DNA of 64,000 nt from Pontibacter ummariensis (lineage in GTDB: Bacteria > Bacteroidota > Bacteroidia > Cytophagales > Hymenobacteraceae): assembly GCF_900188175.1 (NCBI RefSeq), contig NZ_FZOQ01000029.1, positions 1 through 64,000 of the forward strand. The letters run 5' to 3'. The position numbers and the translations under genes are program-made. The notes below the pieces were generated by a model, which was not told where the DNA came from, did not search any database, and worked only from the letters and a program-made list of their open reading frames with translations. Within the stretch, counting starts at the first letter, position 1, and each line of letters begins with the position of its first letter. This document shows, in pieces, positions 8,765 through 17,940 of the stretch.

Positions 8765-9364
8765 TCAAACCGGCCGTTGTGCAGACAAATCTCCGAAATA
8801 CCTTTGCTTTACCTGTGCCCACTCAGGACGGAGAATGCTATAGTAAATCGTATCGCGCCGGCGTCCATCGTGCAGCTGCGTGTGGCTCCTGAGTACTCCT
8901 TCTTCTGTCGCCCCGATCTTCAACATGGCTTTCCGGGAGCGGGTGTTCAACACATCTGTCTTTAGTTCTACGCGCTCAAAGTCCAGCACCTCAAAGGCAT
9001 ATTGCAGCAGCAGGAACTTGCAGTGCCTGTTCAGGCCGCTTCCCCTGTAGGGCTTTGTCAGCCATGTCCACCCGATCTCCAGCCGCCTGTCCGGCAAAGA
9101 AACGTTGCCATAACTGGTGCTGCCAGCCAGTTGCCCCGTCGCCCTGTCTTCGATCATAAAGGTATAGCGCGTGCCCTGCGCCCGCCCCTTTTCTACGGCC
9201 TGTACCCAGGTCGCCAGTTCTTCCTGGTTGCTGATGCGGGTGGGCATGTAGCGCCAGATATCCTCGTCCTGTGTAATAAGAGCAAGTTGCGCAAGGTCAG
9301 TTGATGCATAGGGGCGCAACAGTACGCGTTCATCAGACAGGTTTAGCGCTTGGGTAAAGTCCAT
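8765..9364 (-). CDS. GNAT family N-acetyltransferase (RimJ/RimL-like)
   Basis: I take the ATG at 9362-9364, giving 199 residues. The frame stays open upstream to a TTG at 9415, but the added residues look unlike coding sequence of this family and neither start has a clear ribosome site. The protein reads LSDERVLLRPYASTDLAQLALITQDEDIWRYMP, the usual RimJ/RimL N-terminus, with the acetyl-CoA loop region near ERVELKTDVLNTRSRKAMLKIGATEEG. Family members acetylate protein N-termini or small amines. The neighbouring phosphatase gene gives no clue to the substrate. Confidence 0.85.
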   Translation of the reverse strand: MDFTQALNLSDERVLLRPYASTDLAQLALITQDEDIWRYMPTRISNQEELATWVQAVEKGRAQGTRYTFMIEDRATGQLAGSTSYGNVSLPDRRLEIGWTWLTKPYRGSGLNRHCKFLLLQYAFEVLDFERVELKTDVLNTRSRKAMLKIGATEEGVLRSHTQLHDGRRRDTIYYSILRPEWAQVKQRYFGDLSAQRPV

Positions 9365-9626
9365 ATGGCCGTCGTGTTTCTGGTGAGAAAAGGTATAATT
9401 CTTTAACTGCTCCAAAAGGTAGTACCCTTTATTTTATAGTGCAATGATATAACCCGGTTTTGAGCTCTCTTGCTCAGGTGAAAAGGCCAGAATAGCCCTT
9501 ATAACTAAAATTAAAGCGTTTTTATATAGGCCAATTCCAGCATCTACAACCCTATTTGCTTCTGCTACGTTCTACCTACCAACTTAGGATTAGACTATAA
9601 TTATATAGCAGGTATAAACTTATAAA

Positions 9627-10331
9627 GTGCAGTTTTTAAAAGGCAGAAAAGCAATTGTTAGTGGTGGAGGTTCCGGAATTGGTCGTGCCGTGGTGGAGAA
9701 GTTGGCGGCCGCAGATATGGAAACAGCCCTTGCCGACCTGCACATACCGTCCGGTCTCCCAGCCGGTACGCACCCTTTTACCTGCAACGTTTCGGCTGCA
9801 GAAGACATCGACCGCCTTTTTACAGGAGTACAGGAGAAGCTCGGCACACCCGATATACTCGTATGCAGCGCCGGCCGGGGCATACACGAGAAGCTGACAG
9901 AAGGGGACCCCGAGAAATGGCGGCAGGTGATCGATACCAACTTGTTGGGAGCGCTGCGCATGATACGTGCTTTTGTGCCGGGCATGCTGGCGAAAGGCCA
10001 GGGGGATGTCGTGCTTCTGTCATCGGTTTCAGCAGGGCAGGCCTATGCCTACGGGGGCGTGTATGCTGCAACGAAGTCAGCCCTGGAGGTAGTGGCAGAA
10101 ACGTTGCGCCAGGAAGTGATGCCCAACGTCAGGGTAACCGTAGTGGCACCCGGCGTAACTGATACACCCTTTTTTAAAAACACGATTTCAGGATTTCATA
10201 CGGTAGAGGATATCGGGTATGGAGCTATTTCAGCCGAGGCAGTGGCCGATGCCGTGCTTTATGCATTGGACAAGCCGCCAGGCCTATCCATTAACCAGAT
10301 CGTCCTACGACCGACCAATCAACCATTTTAA
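9627..10331 (+). CDS. SDR family NAD(P)-dependent oxidoreductase (GTG start)
   Basis: This 234-residue classical short-chain dehydrogenase starts at GTG, because the Rossmann motif GGGSGIG falls at residues 13-19, as expected for this start. The active site shows Ser in VVLLSSVSAG and the YxxxK pair in YAATK. The C-terminal substrate loop contains PGVTDTPFF. It opens the ten-gene sugar operon: the epimerase gene follows after 25 bp. In that setting it may oxidise or reduce a sugar or polyol intermediate, but SDR sequence alone does not set the substrate. Confidence 0.9.
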   Translation: MQFLKGRKAIVSGGGSGIGRAVVEKLAAADMETALADLHIPSGLPAGTHPFTCNVSAAEDIDRLFTGVQEKLGTPDILVCSAGRGIHEKLTEGDPEKWRQVIDTNLLGALRMIRAFVPGMLAKGQGDVVLLSSVSAGQAYAYGGVYAATKSALEVVAETLRQEVMPNVRVTVVAPGVTDTPFFKNTISGFHTVEDIGYGAISAEAVADAVLYALDKPPGLSINQIVLRPTNQPF

Positions 10332-10356
10332 TAACATACAAGCAAACCGGAAAACT

Positions 10357-11475
10357 ATGGAAAGCAAGATTTTAATAACAGGAGGAGCAGGCTTTATCGG
10401 CTCTCATTTGGCCGATGAACTGCTGCGTCACGGCTATAAGGTGAGGGCCCTGGACAACCTGTCGGAGCAGGTGCACGGCAAAGACTGCAAGCGCCCGGAC
10501 TACCTGCACCCCGATGTGGAGTTGATGGTAGGGGATGTACGGAATCCTGATGACGTAGCGCGCGCGCTGGAAGGGGTAGACTACGTGTTTCACCTGGCCG
10601 CCATGGTTGGCGTGGGGCAGAGCATGTATGAGATCAGGGAGTACACGGATGTGAACAACATCGGGACTGCCGTGCTGCTGGAGGCACTGATCAAGAACCC
10701 TGTGAAAAAGCTGGTGGTGGCAAGCAGCATGAGTATTTACGGCGAAGGTCTCTATCAGAATCAGAAAGGAGAACTGGAGACGGTGCAGGAGCGTGGCCTG
10801 GACCAGTTAAAGGCTGGAGACTGGGAGCTGCGCGACGCAGGGGGGCAAGTTTTACAACCGGTGCCTACCTCAGAGTCCAAGGCACCCACTTTGTCCTCTG
10901 TGTATGCGCTGTCTAAATATGACCAGGAGCGGCTTTGCCTGATGGTAGGGCGCGCCTATAACATCCCAACCGTAGCTATGCGCTTCTTTAACGTGTATGG
11001 CACCCGCCAGGCGCTGTCTAACCCTTATACAGGCGTACTGGCAATCTTCGCCTCCAGGCTATTGAACAACAACTCTCCTATGATCTTTGAGGACGGGTAC
11101 CAGCAGCGCGATTTTGTGCATGTGCGCGATGTGGCGCTGGCCTGCCGACTGGCCATGGAGAAGGAAGCCGCTGCAGGAAAAGTCTTTAACGTTGGCAGTG
11201 GCAACAATTACACAATACGGGAGATAGCGGAGCGACTGGCTTCGGTAATGGACAAAAAGCGTTTAACTCCCGAGATAACAGGCAAATACAGAGTAGGTGA
11301 TATCCGGCACTGCTACGCCGACATTTCGCTGGCAAAGGAAGTGCTAGGCTTTTATCCGCAGGTAGCTTTCGACGATGGGCTGGAGGAACTCGCCTCCTGG
11401 CTGGAAGGGCAGATCGCCTACGACCGGGTAAACGAAGCGAGCTCCGAGCTGGCAGCCCGCGGACTTACCGTGTAG
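10357..11475 (+). CDS. NAD-dependent sugar-nucleotide epimerase/dehydratase
   Basis: I start at the ATG at 10357 (372 residues). An earlier in-frame start at 10219 would overlap the SDR gene by over 100 bp and adds 46 residues before the Rossmann fold. GGAGFIGSH lies at residues 9-17, Ser in VASSMSIYGEG around 122-131, and the catalytic Tyr183-x3-Lys187 in YALSK. The long insertion after YGEGLYQNQKGE is reminiscent of dTDP-L-rhamnose 4-epimerases. It is an extended SDR acting on a nucleotide sugar in the cytosol. It is one of two epimerase domains in the operon, with the second fused in the next gene. Confidence 0.92.
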   Translation: MESKILITGGAGFIGSHLADELLRHGYKVRALDNLSEQVHGKDCKRPDYLHPDVELMVGDVRNPDDVARALEGVDYVFHLAAMVGVGQSMYEIREYTDVNNIGTAVLLEALIKNPVKKLVVASSMSIYGEGLYQNQKGELETVQERGLDQLKAGDWELRDAGGQVLQPVPTSESKAPTLSSVYALSKYDQERLCLMVGRAYNIPTVAMRFFNVYGTRQALSNPYTGVLAIFASRLLNNNSPMIFEDGYQQRDFVHVRDVALACRLAMEKEAAAGKVFNVGSGNNYTIREIAERLASVMDKKRLTPEITGKYRVGDIRHCYADISLAKEVLGFYPQVAFDDGLEELASWLEGQIAYDRVNEASSELAARGLTV

Positions 11476-11520
11476 GCAGGCTCTTTATCTATTGTCTGAT
11501 ACTTAAAGGAACATCGCATT

Positions 11521-13575
11521 ATGAAAATAAAAAACACTATGGAAAAGACACCGCTCCCCACCGTTGGACTAGTGGAGTGGTTCAGACCAGGAGAGTATGA
11601 GCAGGTAAAGCAAGTACTGGCCGACCTGAAGGAACTGGGCGTAACCCAGCTCCGAACGGGCGTATCCTGGGCTGACTACTATACACCGGAGGGGAAGGAC
11701 TGGTATAACTGGCTGATCCCTACGCTAGCAAAAGAAGTAAACATACTTCCCTGCTTTCTTTATACGCCCCCCTCTATCGGCGAACGGCCCCGCACCTCAT
11801 CCCCCCCTAAAGACAAAAAAGCTTATGCCGACTTCCTGGACGTGTTCATCTCCGACCTGGGAGAGCACTTTGAGTGGGTGGAGCTGTGGAATGAGCCGAA
11901 TAACCAGGTAGAGTACGACTTTACCATGGACTACGGTTGGTACAAGTTTGCCGAGATGGTGGGCGGTGCGGCTTACTGGTGCCAACAGCGAGGCAAAAAG
12001 ACACTGCTGGGGGGCATGAGCCCAATTGACCCGAACTGGCTACAAACGATGTTTGACCGCGGGGTGATGCAGTACATTGATGCCGTGGGGATTCACGGTT
12101 TCCCATACGTGTTCGATCAGGTGTGGGACGGCTGGGCCGAGAATGTAAAGACTGTGCGCGAAGTGCTGAAGCGAAACGATTGTCAGGCGCAGCTATGGAT
12201 AACAGAAGCAGGCTTTTCTACCTGGCAGCATGACGAGTTTAAGCAGCTACAGGAGTTTAAGGAAGCGGTTCAGGCAGCAGTAGACAGGGTCTACTGGTAC
12301 GGCATGAAGGACCTGGATGCGGAACTTCCAACCGTGGCGGGCTTTCACCTCGACGACCGCGAGTATCACTTCGGCCTGAAACGGGCAGACGGTACCACCA
12401 AACTGTTGTACAGGCTATGGGCGAAGCACGGTATTGAAAAGCTCAGCAAGCTGGCTTATGTAAAGCGTACTTTAAGCGAAGACGCCGCGCCTTATACCCT
12501 GATTACCGGCGGTGCTGGTTTCGTGGGGACTAACCTGGCCAAGCGACTGCTGGAGCAGGGCAAGCGGGTGATGGTGTTCGACAGTCTTTCGCGTGACGGC
12601 GTGGAGCAGAACCTGGAGTGGCTGAGCGAGAACTACCCGGAGAACCTGGAAGTGTACATCGGCGATATCCGGGATGTGCAGGCCGTGCGAAACGTCATAA
12701 AGCGGGCGGAGGCCGTCTATCACTTTGCCGCACAGGTGGCCGTTACGACTTCCCTTGACCTGCCGATCAACGATTTTGAGATCAATGCCCGGGGCATTAT
12801 CAATGTGCTGGAGGCGATACGCGAGCAGGACAACCCGCCACCGCTGGTGTTTACCTCAACGAACAAAGTGTATGGGGGGCTCGATGACCTGAAGTTCATC
12901 TCCAACGGTTCCCGCTACTATCCGGCGGATAAAGCCATTAAGACTTACGGCATCAGCGAAGAGCGGCCGCTGGACTTCCACAGCCCCTATGGCTGCTCTA
13001 AAGGATCAGCAGACCAGTATGTGATTGACTATGCCCGTACCTATAACCTGCCACTGGCAGCCTTCCGCATGAGCTGCATTTATGGACCGCATCAGTACGG
13101 AAACGAGGATCAGGGGTGGGTGGCACACTTTGCCATCAGGGCCATTGAGGGAGAACCCGTTAATATCTACGGCGACGGCAAACAGGTGCGGGACATCCTC
13201 TTTGTGGAGGACCTGGTGGATGCTTTCCTGCTGGCCAAAGAGCACATGCACGAAATCAAAGGGCAGGCCTTTAACATAGGGGGCGGACCCGAGAACACGG
13301 TCAGTCTGCTGGAGCTGTTAAAGACGATTGGCAAATACCGCGGCAAGGACATCCCGCTCAAGTTCGGGGACTGGCGCCCGGGCGACCAGCACTACTATGT
13401 GTCGGATACGCGCAAATTCCAGAAAGCCACCGGCTGGTATCCGAAGCACAACGTGCAGGAGGGCGTGGCCAAACTGTACCAGTGGCTGTGCGAGAACCGG
13501 GGCTTGGAAGTGCCCATGCTGCTTTCCTCTGAAACGAATAATGAAGAATCTGTTAATAACGTAGCTGTAGCTTAA
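11521..13575 (+). CDS. Fusion: glycoside-hydrolase-like TIM barrel plus CDP-paratose 2-epimerase-like SDR
   Basis: This 684-residue protein has two unlike halves. Residues about 11-310 form a TIM-barrel glycosidase-like domain of the clan-A (GH39/beta-xylosidase-like) type. WNEP places the acid/base Glu at 125 and WITEAGFS the nucleophile Glu at 229. Residues about 325-665 are a full extended SDR with GGAGFVG (330-336), the STNKVYGG segment (446-453) typical of CDP-paratose/tyvelose 2-epimerases, and YGCSK (Tyr490, Lys494). There is no signal peptide, so the glycosidase-like half would be cytosolic. No stop or frameshift separates the halves. It lies mid-operon, 45 bp after the first epimerase gene. 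The fusion may couple cleavage and remodelling of one sugar; this is an inference. Confidence 0.9.
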   Translation: MKIKNTMEKTPLPTVGLVEWFRPGEYEQVKQVLADLKELGVTQLRTGVSWADYYTPEGKDWYNWLIPTLAKEVNILPCFLYTPPSIGERPRTSSPPKDKKAYADFLDVFISDLGEHFEWVELWNEPNNQVEYDFTMDYGWYKFAEMVGGAAYWCQQRGKKTLLGGMSPIDPNWLQTMFDRGVMQYIDAVGIHGFPYVFDQVWDGWAENVKTVREVLKRNDCQAQLWITEAGFSTWQHDEFKQLQEFKEAVQAAVDRVYWYGMKDLDAELPTVAGFHLDDREYHFGLKRADGTTKLLYRLWAKHGIEKLSKLAYVKRTLSEDAAPYTLITGGAGFVGTNLAKRLLEQGKRVMVFDSLSRDGVEQNLEWLSENYPENLEVYIGDIRDVQAVRNVIKRAEAVYHFAAQVAVTTSLDLPINDFEINARGIINVLEAIREQDNPPPLVFTSTNKVYGGLDDLKFISNGSRYYPADKAIKTYGISEERPLDFHSPYGCSKGSADQYVIDYARTYNLPLAAFRMSCIYGPHQYGNEDQGWVAHFAIRAIEGEPVNIYGDGKQVRDILFVEDLVDAFLLAKEHMHEIKGQAFNIGGGPENTVSLLELLKTIGKYRGKDIPLKFGDWRPGDQHYYVSDTRKFQKATGWYPKHNVQEGVAKLYQWLCENRGLEVPMLLSSETNNEESVNNVAVA

Positions 13576-13576
13576 C

Positions 13577-14587
13577 ATGCAAGAAACGCTAACATCTCAA
13601 AACAAGGTTGTGGCCGACACCCTGCCTACAACTATGAAAGCCGCTGTGATCACAGCGCCACGGTCTGTTGAAGTGCAGGAAGCTGTCCTGCCAGAGCCGG
13701 AGGCAGGGCAGGTGCGCCTGCGCCTGGAGGGCTGCGGCCTGTGTGCCTCTAACATTCCGGTGTGGGAAGGCCGGGACTGGTTCAGCTATCCAGTTGCGGC
13801 AGGCAACCCGGGGCACGAAGGCTGGGGCATCGTGGACGCCGTAGGCAAAGGCGTGGAAAACGTACAGCCTGGCGACCGCGTTGCGGCTCTTTCCTACCAC
13901 TCCTATGCGCAGTACGATGTGGCCGATGCCGATAAAGTCATCAAGCTGCCGGATTCCCTGGCAGGTATGCCTTTTCCGGGGGAGCCACTTGGTTGTGCCA
14001 TGAACATCTTCCGGCGCAGCGACATAGCGGAAGGACAAACAGTGGCTATCCTGGGCGTGGGCTTCTTAGGCGCTCTGCTCGTGCAGCTGGCCAAAAACGC
14101 CGGCGCCAGGGTTATCGCCGTGTCGCAGCGGGACTTCTCGCTGGAGGTAGCCCAAGCGAGTGGGGCCGACGAGGTCATCAAGATGGATGATCACTATAAA
14201 ATTATAGAAAAAGTTAAAGATTTGACCAACGGAAAGTTCTGTGAGCGCGTAGTAGAGTGCACCGGAAAAGAGTGGCCGCTGAACCTGGCTGGCGAGCTGA
14301 CCGCCGAGCGGGGTAAGCTCATCATCGCAGGCTTCCATCAGGATGGCATGCGCCAGGTGAACATTCAGCTCTGGAACTGGCGCGGCCTGGACGTGATCAA
14401 CGCCCACGAGCGCGACCCGCAGGAGTACATCAAAGGTATGAAAGAAGCGGTACAAGCCGTGGAGAAAGGAATCCTGGACCCGGAGCAGCTCTACACGCAC
14501 ACCTATACCTTAGACCAGATAGATAAAGCTTTCGATAACCTGACGAGCCGTCCTGACGGCTTTGTTAAAGCCCTTATTACCTATTAA
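13577..14587 (+). CDS. Zinc-dependent alcohol dehydrogenase family protein (MDR)
   Basis: This 336-residue medium-chain dehydrogenase starts one base after the preceding stop codon. The zinc-site region is seen in CGLCASN (Cys56) and GNPGHEGWG (His80, Glu81). The nucleotide-binding motif is GVGFLGA near 160. The four-Cys structural zinc lobe of typical alcohol dehydrogenases is absent, which explains the short length. The family oxidises sugar alcohols or threonine-like secondary alcohols with NAD(P). Within this operon it probably acts on a sugar or polyol intermediate together with the Gfo/Idh oxidoreductase that follows 2 bp later. Confidence 0.9.
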   Translation: MQETLTSQNKVVADTLPTTMKAAVITAPRSVEVQEAVLPEPEAGQVRLRLEGCGLCASNIPVWEGRDWFSYPVAAGNPGHEGWGIVDAVGKGVENVQPGDRVAALSYHSYAQYDVADADKVIKLPDSLAGMPFPGEPLGCAMNIFRRSDIAEGQTVAILGVGFLGALLVQLAKNAGARVIAVSQRDFSLEVAQASGADEVIKMDDHYKIIEKVKDLTNGKFCERVVECTGKEWPLNLAGELTAERGKLIIAGFHQDGMRQVNIQLWNWRGLDVINAHERDPQEYIKGMKEAVQAVEKGILDPEQLYTHTYTLDQIDKAFDNLTSRPDGFVKALITY

Positions 14588-14589
14588 CC

Positions 14590-15639
14590 ATGCAAGAAAC
14601 GATACTGGACCAAAAGCAGGAAACGACTGCATCTTCTTCATCTTCTCAAGTTGCCAGGCCAAAGCTTGGCTTTCTGGGTGTAGGCTGGATTGGCCGTAAC
14701 CGGATGGAAGCGATCGCGAAACATAAAGCCGGGGAGGTAGCTTACATTGCTGATACCGCCGTGCAGAACGCAGCGGAGGCCGTGAAAAGCGCGCCGGAAG
14801 CCAAGCAGGTCAACTCGCTGGAAGCGATCATTACCGAACCAACGGTAGACGGCGTCGTCATTGCCACGCCCAGTGCTTTCCACGCCGAGCAGAGCCAGTT
14901 GGCCCTGGAGGCCGGAAAGTCTGTTTTCTGCCAAAAGCCACTGGGCCGGAACGCCGAAGAGACAAAGCGCGTGGTGGAAGCTGCCCGCAAGAGCAACAAG
15001 CTGCTGGGCGTAGACCTCTCGTACCGCTACACCGCGGCCATGGAGCAGGTGTACAAAGTTGTGCAGAGTGGGGAGCTGGGGCATATCTACGCCATAGAGC
15101 TGGTGTTCCACAACGCCTATGGCCCGGACAAAGCCTGGTTCTACGAGCCAAAGCTATCGGGTGGCGGCTGCGTGATAGACCTGGGCGTGCACCTGGTGGA
15201 CCTGGCGCTGTGGTCCATGAACTTCCCTAAGGTGAAGGAGGTGCACAGTCAGTTGTTCGCTAAAGGCAAGCCGATCGACGTCTGCGAAGGGAAGGTAGAG
15301 GACTATGCCACGGCAGGCATTGAGTTGGCCGGAAACACACACATGCAGCTTACCTGCTCCTGGAACCTGCCAGCCGGTCAGGAAGCGATCATCAGTGCGA
15401 CCTTTTATGGCACCGAAGGCGGGGTTGCTCTTAAGAACGTGAATGGGTCATTTTACGATTTTGTAGCAGAGCGTTACTATGGTACCAAAACAGAGCGCCT
15501 GTGCTCCCCTCCCGACGAGTGGATGGGCCGTGCCGGCGTAGCCTGGGCTGAGCGGTTGGCCAAGGGGGAAGGCTTTGATGAAGCGGCAGAGGAGTTTGTG
15601 AAAGTAGCAGAAGTATTAGATAAAATTTACGGGAGATAA
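14590..15639 (+). CDS. Gfo/Idh/MocA family oxidoreductase
   Basis: This 349-residue NAD(P)-dependent sugar dehydrogenase has the Rossmann motif LGVGWIG near residues 29-35, after a 20-residue Ser-rich N-terminal extension. The nicotinamide loop reads CQKPLG (the usual EKP with Gln in place of Glu), and the catalytic segment GGGCVIDLGVHLVDLALW carries the conserved Asp and His. Members oxidise or reduce inositol, glucose derivatives and UDP-sugars. The gene starts 2 bp after the alcohol dehydrogenase gene with the same first 12 coding bases. The two probably act in series on the same sugar. Confidence 0.92.
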   Translation: MQETILDQKQETTASSSSSQVARPKLGFLGVGWIGRNRMEAIAKHKAGEVAYIADTAVQNAAEAVKSAPEAKQVNSLEAIITEPTVDGVVIATPSAFHAEQSQLALEAGKSVFCQKPLGRNAEETKRVVEAARKSNKLLGVDLSYRYTAAMEQVYKVVQSGELGHIYAIELVFHNAYGPDKAWFYEPKLSGGGCVIDLGVHLVDLALWSMNFPKVKEVHSQLFAKGKPIDVCEGKVEDYATAGIELAGNTHMQLTCSWNLPAGQEAIISATFYGTEGGVALKNVNGSFYDFVAERYYGTKTERLCSPPDEWMGRAGVAWAERLAKGEGFDEAAEEFVKVAEVLDKIYGR

Positions 15640-15642
15640 GAA

Positions 15643-16743
15643 ATGGAAGCACATCATCCTTCAAAGATCTTGATGACGGCAGATACCGTGGGTGGTGTCT
15701 GGAACTACTCTCTGGAGTTAGTACGGGCGCTGGCCCCTTTTGGGACCCAGGTCGTGCTGGCCACCATGGGAGCACCCCTGCGCGAGGAGCAGCGGGAGCA
15801 GATCGAAGACATTAGTAACCTGACCGTGCACGAGAGCGATTACAAGCTGGAGTGGATGGACGACCCTTGGGCGGATTTGGAGAAGGCGGGGGAGTGGTTG
15901 CTAAAGTTAAAGGATGAAGTACAGCCGGATGTGGTGCATCTGAATGGCATGGTGCACGGCAACCTCGACTGGGGTATACCCGTGGTGGTGGTGGTCCATT
16001 CCTGCGTGATGTCGTGGTGGAGAGCCGTGAAAGGAGAAGACGCACCGAAAGAGTGGGACAGGTACAAGGAACGGGTAACCCGCGGCCTGCAGGCAGCCGA
16101 CATGGTCGTAGCTCCAACGCAAGCCATGCTGCACCAGGCGCAGGAGTTATACGGGCCGTTTAAGTCAAGCACAGTGGTGTACAATGGCCGGGGCCAGTAC
16201 AGTTTCCAGTTCGGAAAGAAAGAACCCTTTGTGTTTAGCATGGGCCGCGTGTGGGACGAAGCCAAAAACATCGCTACCCTGGCCCATATAGCTGCTGACT
16301 TACCCTGGCCTGTTTACATTGCCGGAGAAGACAAACACCCTGCTACGGGCAAGACCATGGAGCTGGAGAATGTGCACTTCCTGGGTCAGTTGAGCGAGAA
16401 AGAAGTATCTGACTGGTTATCCCGTGCCTCCATTTACGCTTTGCCTGCCAAGTACGAGCCCTTTGGGCTCACCATTCTGGAGGCGGCTATGTCAGGCTGT
16501 GCCCTGGTAGTTGGCAAGACCGAGAGCCTGGCTGAGGTCTGGGGCAACGCCGCGAAGTACGTGGACCCGAACAGCGCAGACGAGCTGCGCGATACGGTTG
16601 CAGACCTGATTGAGGATGAGTTTGCCCGTAACATAATGGCGATGCGGGCCATTAAGCGCTCGCACGGGTATACCTCTGACCCGATGGGGCAGGACTACGA
16701 CCACGTGTACAGGCAATTAATGAAAGCCTCCATCACGGCTTAG
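15643..16743 (+). CDS. Glycosyltransferase family 4 protein
   Basis: This 366-residue GT-B fold retaining glycosyltransferase has an N-terminal acceptor domain beginning ILMTADTVGGVWNYSLELVRAL. The C-terminal donor domain has the E-x7-E motif in EPFGLTILE (about 272-280), followed by AAMSGCALVVG. There is no signal peptide or membrane helix, so it acts at the cytosolic face. It starts 3 bp after the Gfo/Idh gene. It differs from the three glycosyltransferases that follow and is the only canonical GT4 of the cluster. Donor and acceptor are unknown. Confidence 0.92.
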   Translation: MEAHHPSKILMTADTVGGVWNYSLELVRALAPFGTQVVLATMGAPLREEQREQIEDISNLTVHESDYKLEWMDDPWADLEKAGEWLLKLKDEVQPDVVHLNGMVHGNLDWGIPVVVVVHSCVMSWWRAVKGEDAPKEWDRYKERVTRGLQAADMVVAPTQAMLHQAQELYGPFKSSTVVYNGRGQYSFQFGKKEPFVFSMGRVWDEAKNIATLAHIAADLPWPVYIAGEDKHPATGKTMELENVHFLGQLSEKEVSDWLSRASIYALPAKYEPFGLTILEAAMSGCALVVGKTESLAEVWGNAAKYVDPNSADELRDTVADLIEDEFARNIMAMRAIKRSHGYTSDPMGQDYDHVYRQLMKASITA

Positions 16744-16797
16744 GGCCCAACGCTCAGTCATACACTAATTCAGAACTTAACCATTTAAACTTAGCTA

Positions 16798-17940
16798 ATG
16801 AATATTACCCTTTTCTATCACTCTATTCTTTCTGATTGGAACCACGGCAATGCGCACTTCCTACGGGGAATCGTGCGGGAGTTGGAGGAGAGGGGGCACC
16901 AGGTAAGCGTGTACGAGCCAAAAGATGGCTGGAGCCTGCAAAACCTGGTAGAGGGCTATGGCAAAGAAAAGCTGGACGAACTGTCTGCTTATTACCCCAA
17001 CGTCAACACCAACTTTTACACGCTCGACACGCTAGACCTGGACACGGTACTGCAGGATGCGGACCTGGTGCTGGTGCATGAGTGGAACGAGCATGAACTG
17101 GTCAAGCGCGTCGGAGAGCACCGGGCGAAGGGCGGTGACTACAAGCTGATCTTCCACGACACGCACCACCGGGCGGTGACAGCGCGCGACAGCATGGCCC
17201 AGTACGACCTGACCCACTACGATGGGGTACTAGCCTTTGGGCAGAAGATCCGGGACCTGTACCTGCAGGAGGGGTGGACCGAAAAGGCCTGGACCTGGCA
17301 CGAGGCAGCGGACACCTCGGTGTTCTACCCGCACGACCGCGAGGAACACGAGGGAGACCTGATCTGGATTGGTAACTGGGGTGATGAGGAGCGCACCGCC
17401 GAGTTGCACGAGTTTTTGATTAACCCGGTGAAGGAGCTAGGACTAAAGGCAAAGATTTACGGGGTGCGCTACCCGGATCACGCCCGCAAAGCCCTGGCAG
17501 ACGCTGGGATTGAATACGGCGGGTGGTTACCCAACTACAAGGCACCGGAAGAGTTTGCCAAGTATAAGGTAACCGTGCATGTGCCGCGCAGACCTTATGT
17601 AGAGGCCTTGCCCGGCATCCCAACCATTCGGCCTTTTGAGGCGCTGGCCTGTGGCATTCCCCTAATTTCTTCGCCCTGGGATGATGCGGAGAACCTCTTC
17701 ACGCCAGGCAAAGACTTTTTGGTCGCCCAAAATGGCGAGGAAATGAAAGAGCACTTACAGATAGTCCTCCAAAGCCCTGAGAAAGCCAAAAGCTTAGCTG
17801 CCCACGGCTTACAAACGATCCGCAACCGCCATACCTGTGCCCACCGGGTAGATGAGCTGGAGAAAGTATGCGAGGAGCTGGGGATCGCGACACAAAAGAT
17901 TTATCTCACCCAAAAAGAACAAGTTCTGCATGAGCAATAG
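16798..17940 (+). CDS. CgeB-like glycosyltransferase, paralogue 1
   Basis: This 380-residue GT-B protein begins ITLFYHSILSDWNHGNAHFLRGIVREL, a pattern it shares with the next two genes (S-x-x-W-NG/HGNA, RG-I/L-VR-x-L, GH-x-V-x-x-x-E). The C-terminal donor-binding part has IRPFEALACGIPLISSPWDD and a terminal HTCAHRVDELEKV helix. It begins 54 bp after the GT4 gene, the widest gap in this part of the operon. Its last 11 bp overlap the start of paralogue 2. CgeB-like proteins are named for a Bacillus spore-crust glycosylation gene; here the acceptor is unknown. Confidence 0.88.
   Translation: MNITLFYHSILSDWNHGNAHFLRGIVRELEERGHQVSVYEPKDGWSLQNLVEGYGKEKLDELSAYYPNVNTNFYTLDTLDLDTVLQDADLVLVHEWNEHELVKRVGEHRAKGGDYKLIFHDTHHRAVTARDSMAQYDLTHYDGVLAFGQKIRDLYLQEGWTEKAWTWHEAADTSVFYPHDREEHEGDLIWIGNWGDEERTAELHEFLINPVKELGLKAKIYGVRYPDHARKALADAGIEYGGWLPNYKAPEEFAKYKVTVHVPRRPYVEALPGIPTIRPFEALACGIPLISSPWDDAENLFTPGKDFLVAQNGEEMKEHLQIVLQSPEKAKSLAAHGLQTIRNRHTCAHRVDELEKVCEELGIATQKIYLTQKEQVLHEQ

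Noticed and set aside
9365..9415. TTG start for the GNAT protein
   Set aside because: It adds 17 residues without family similarity and has no Shine-Dalgarno or other support.
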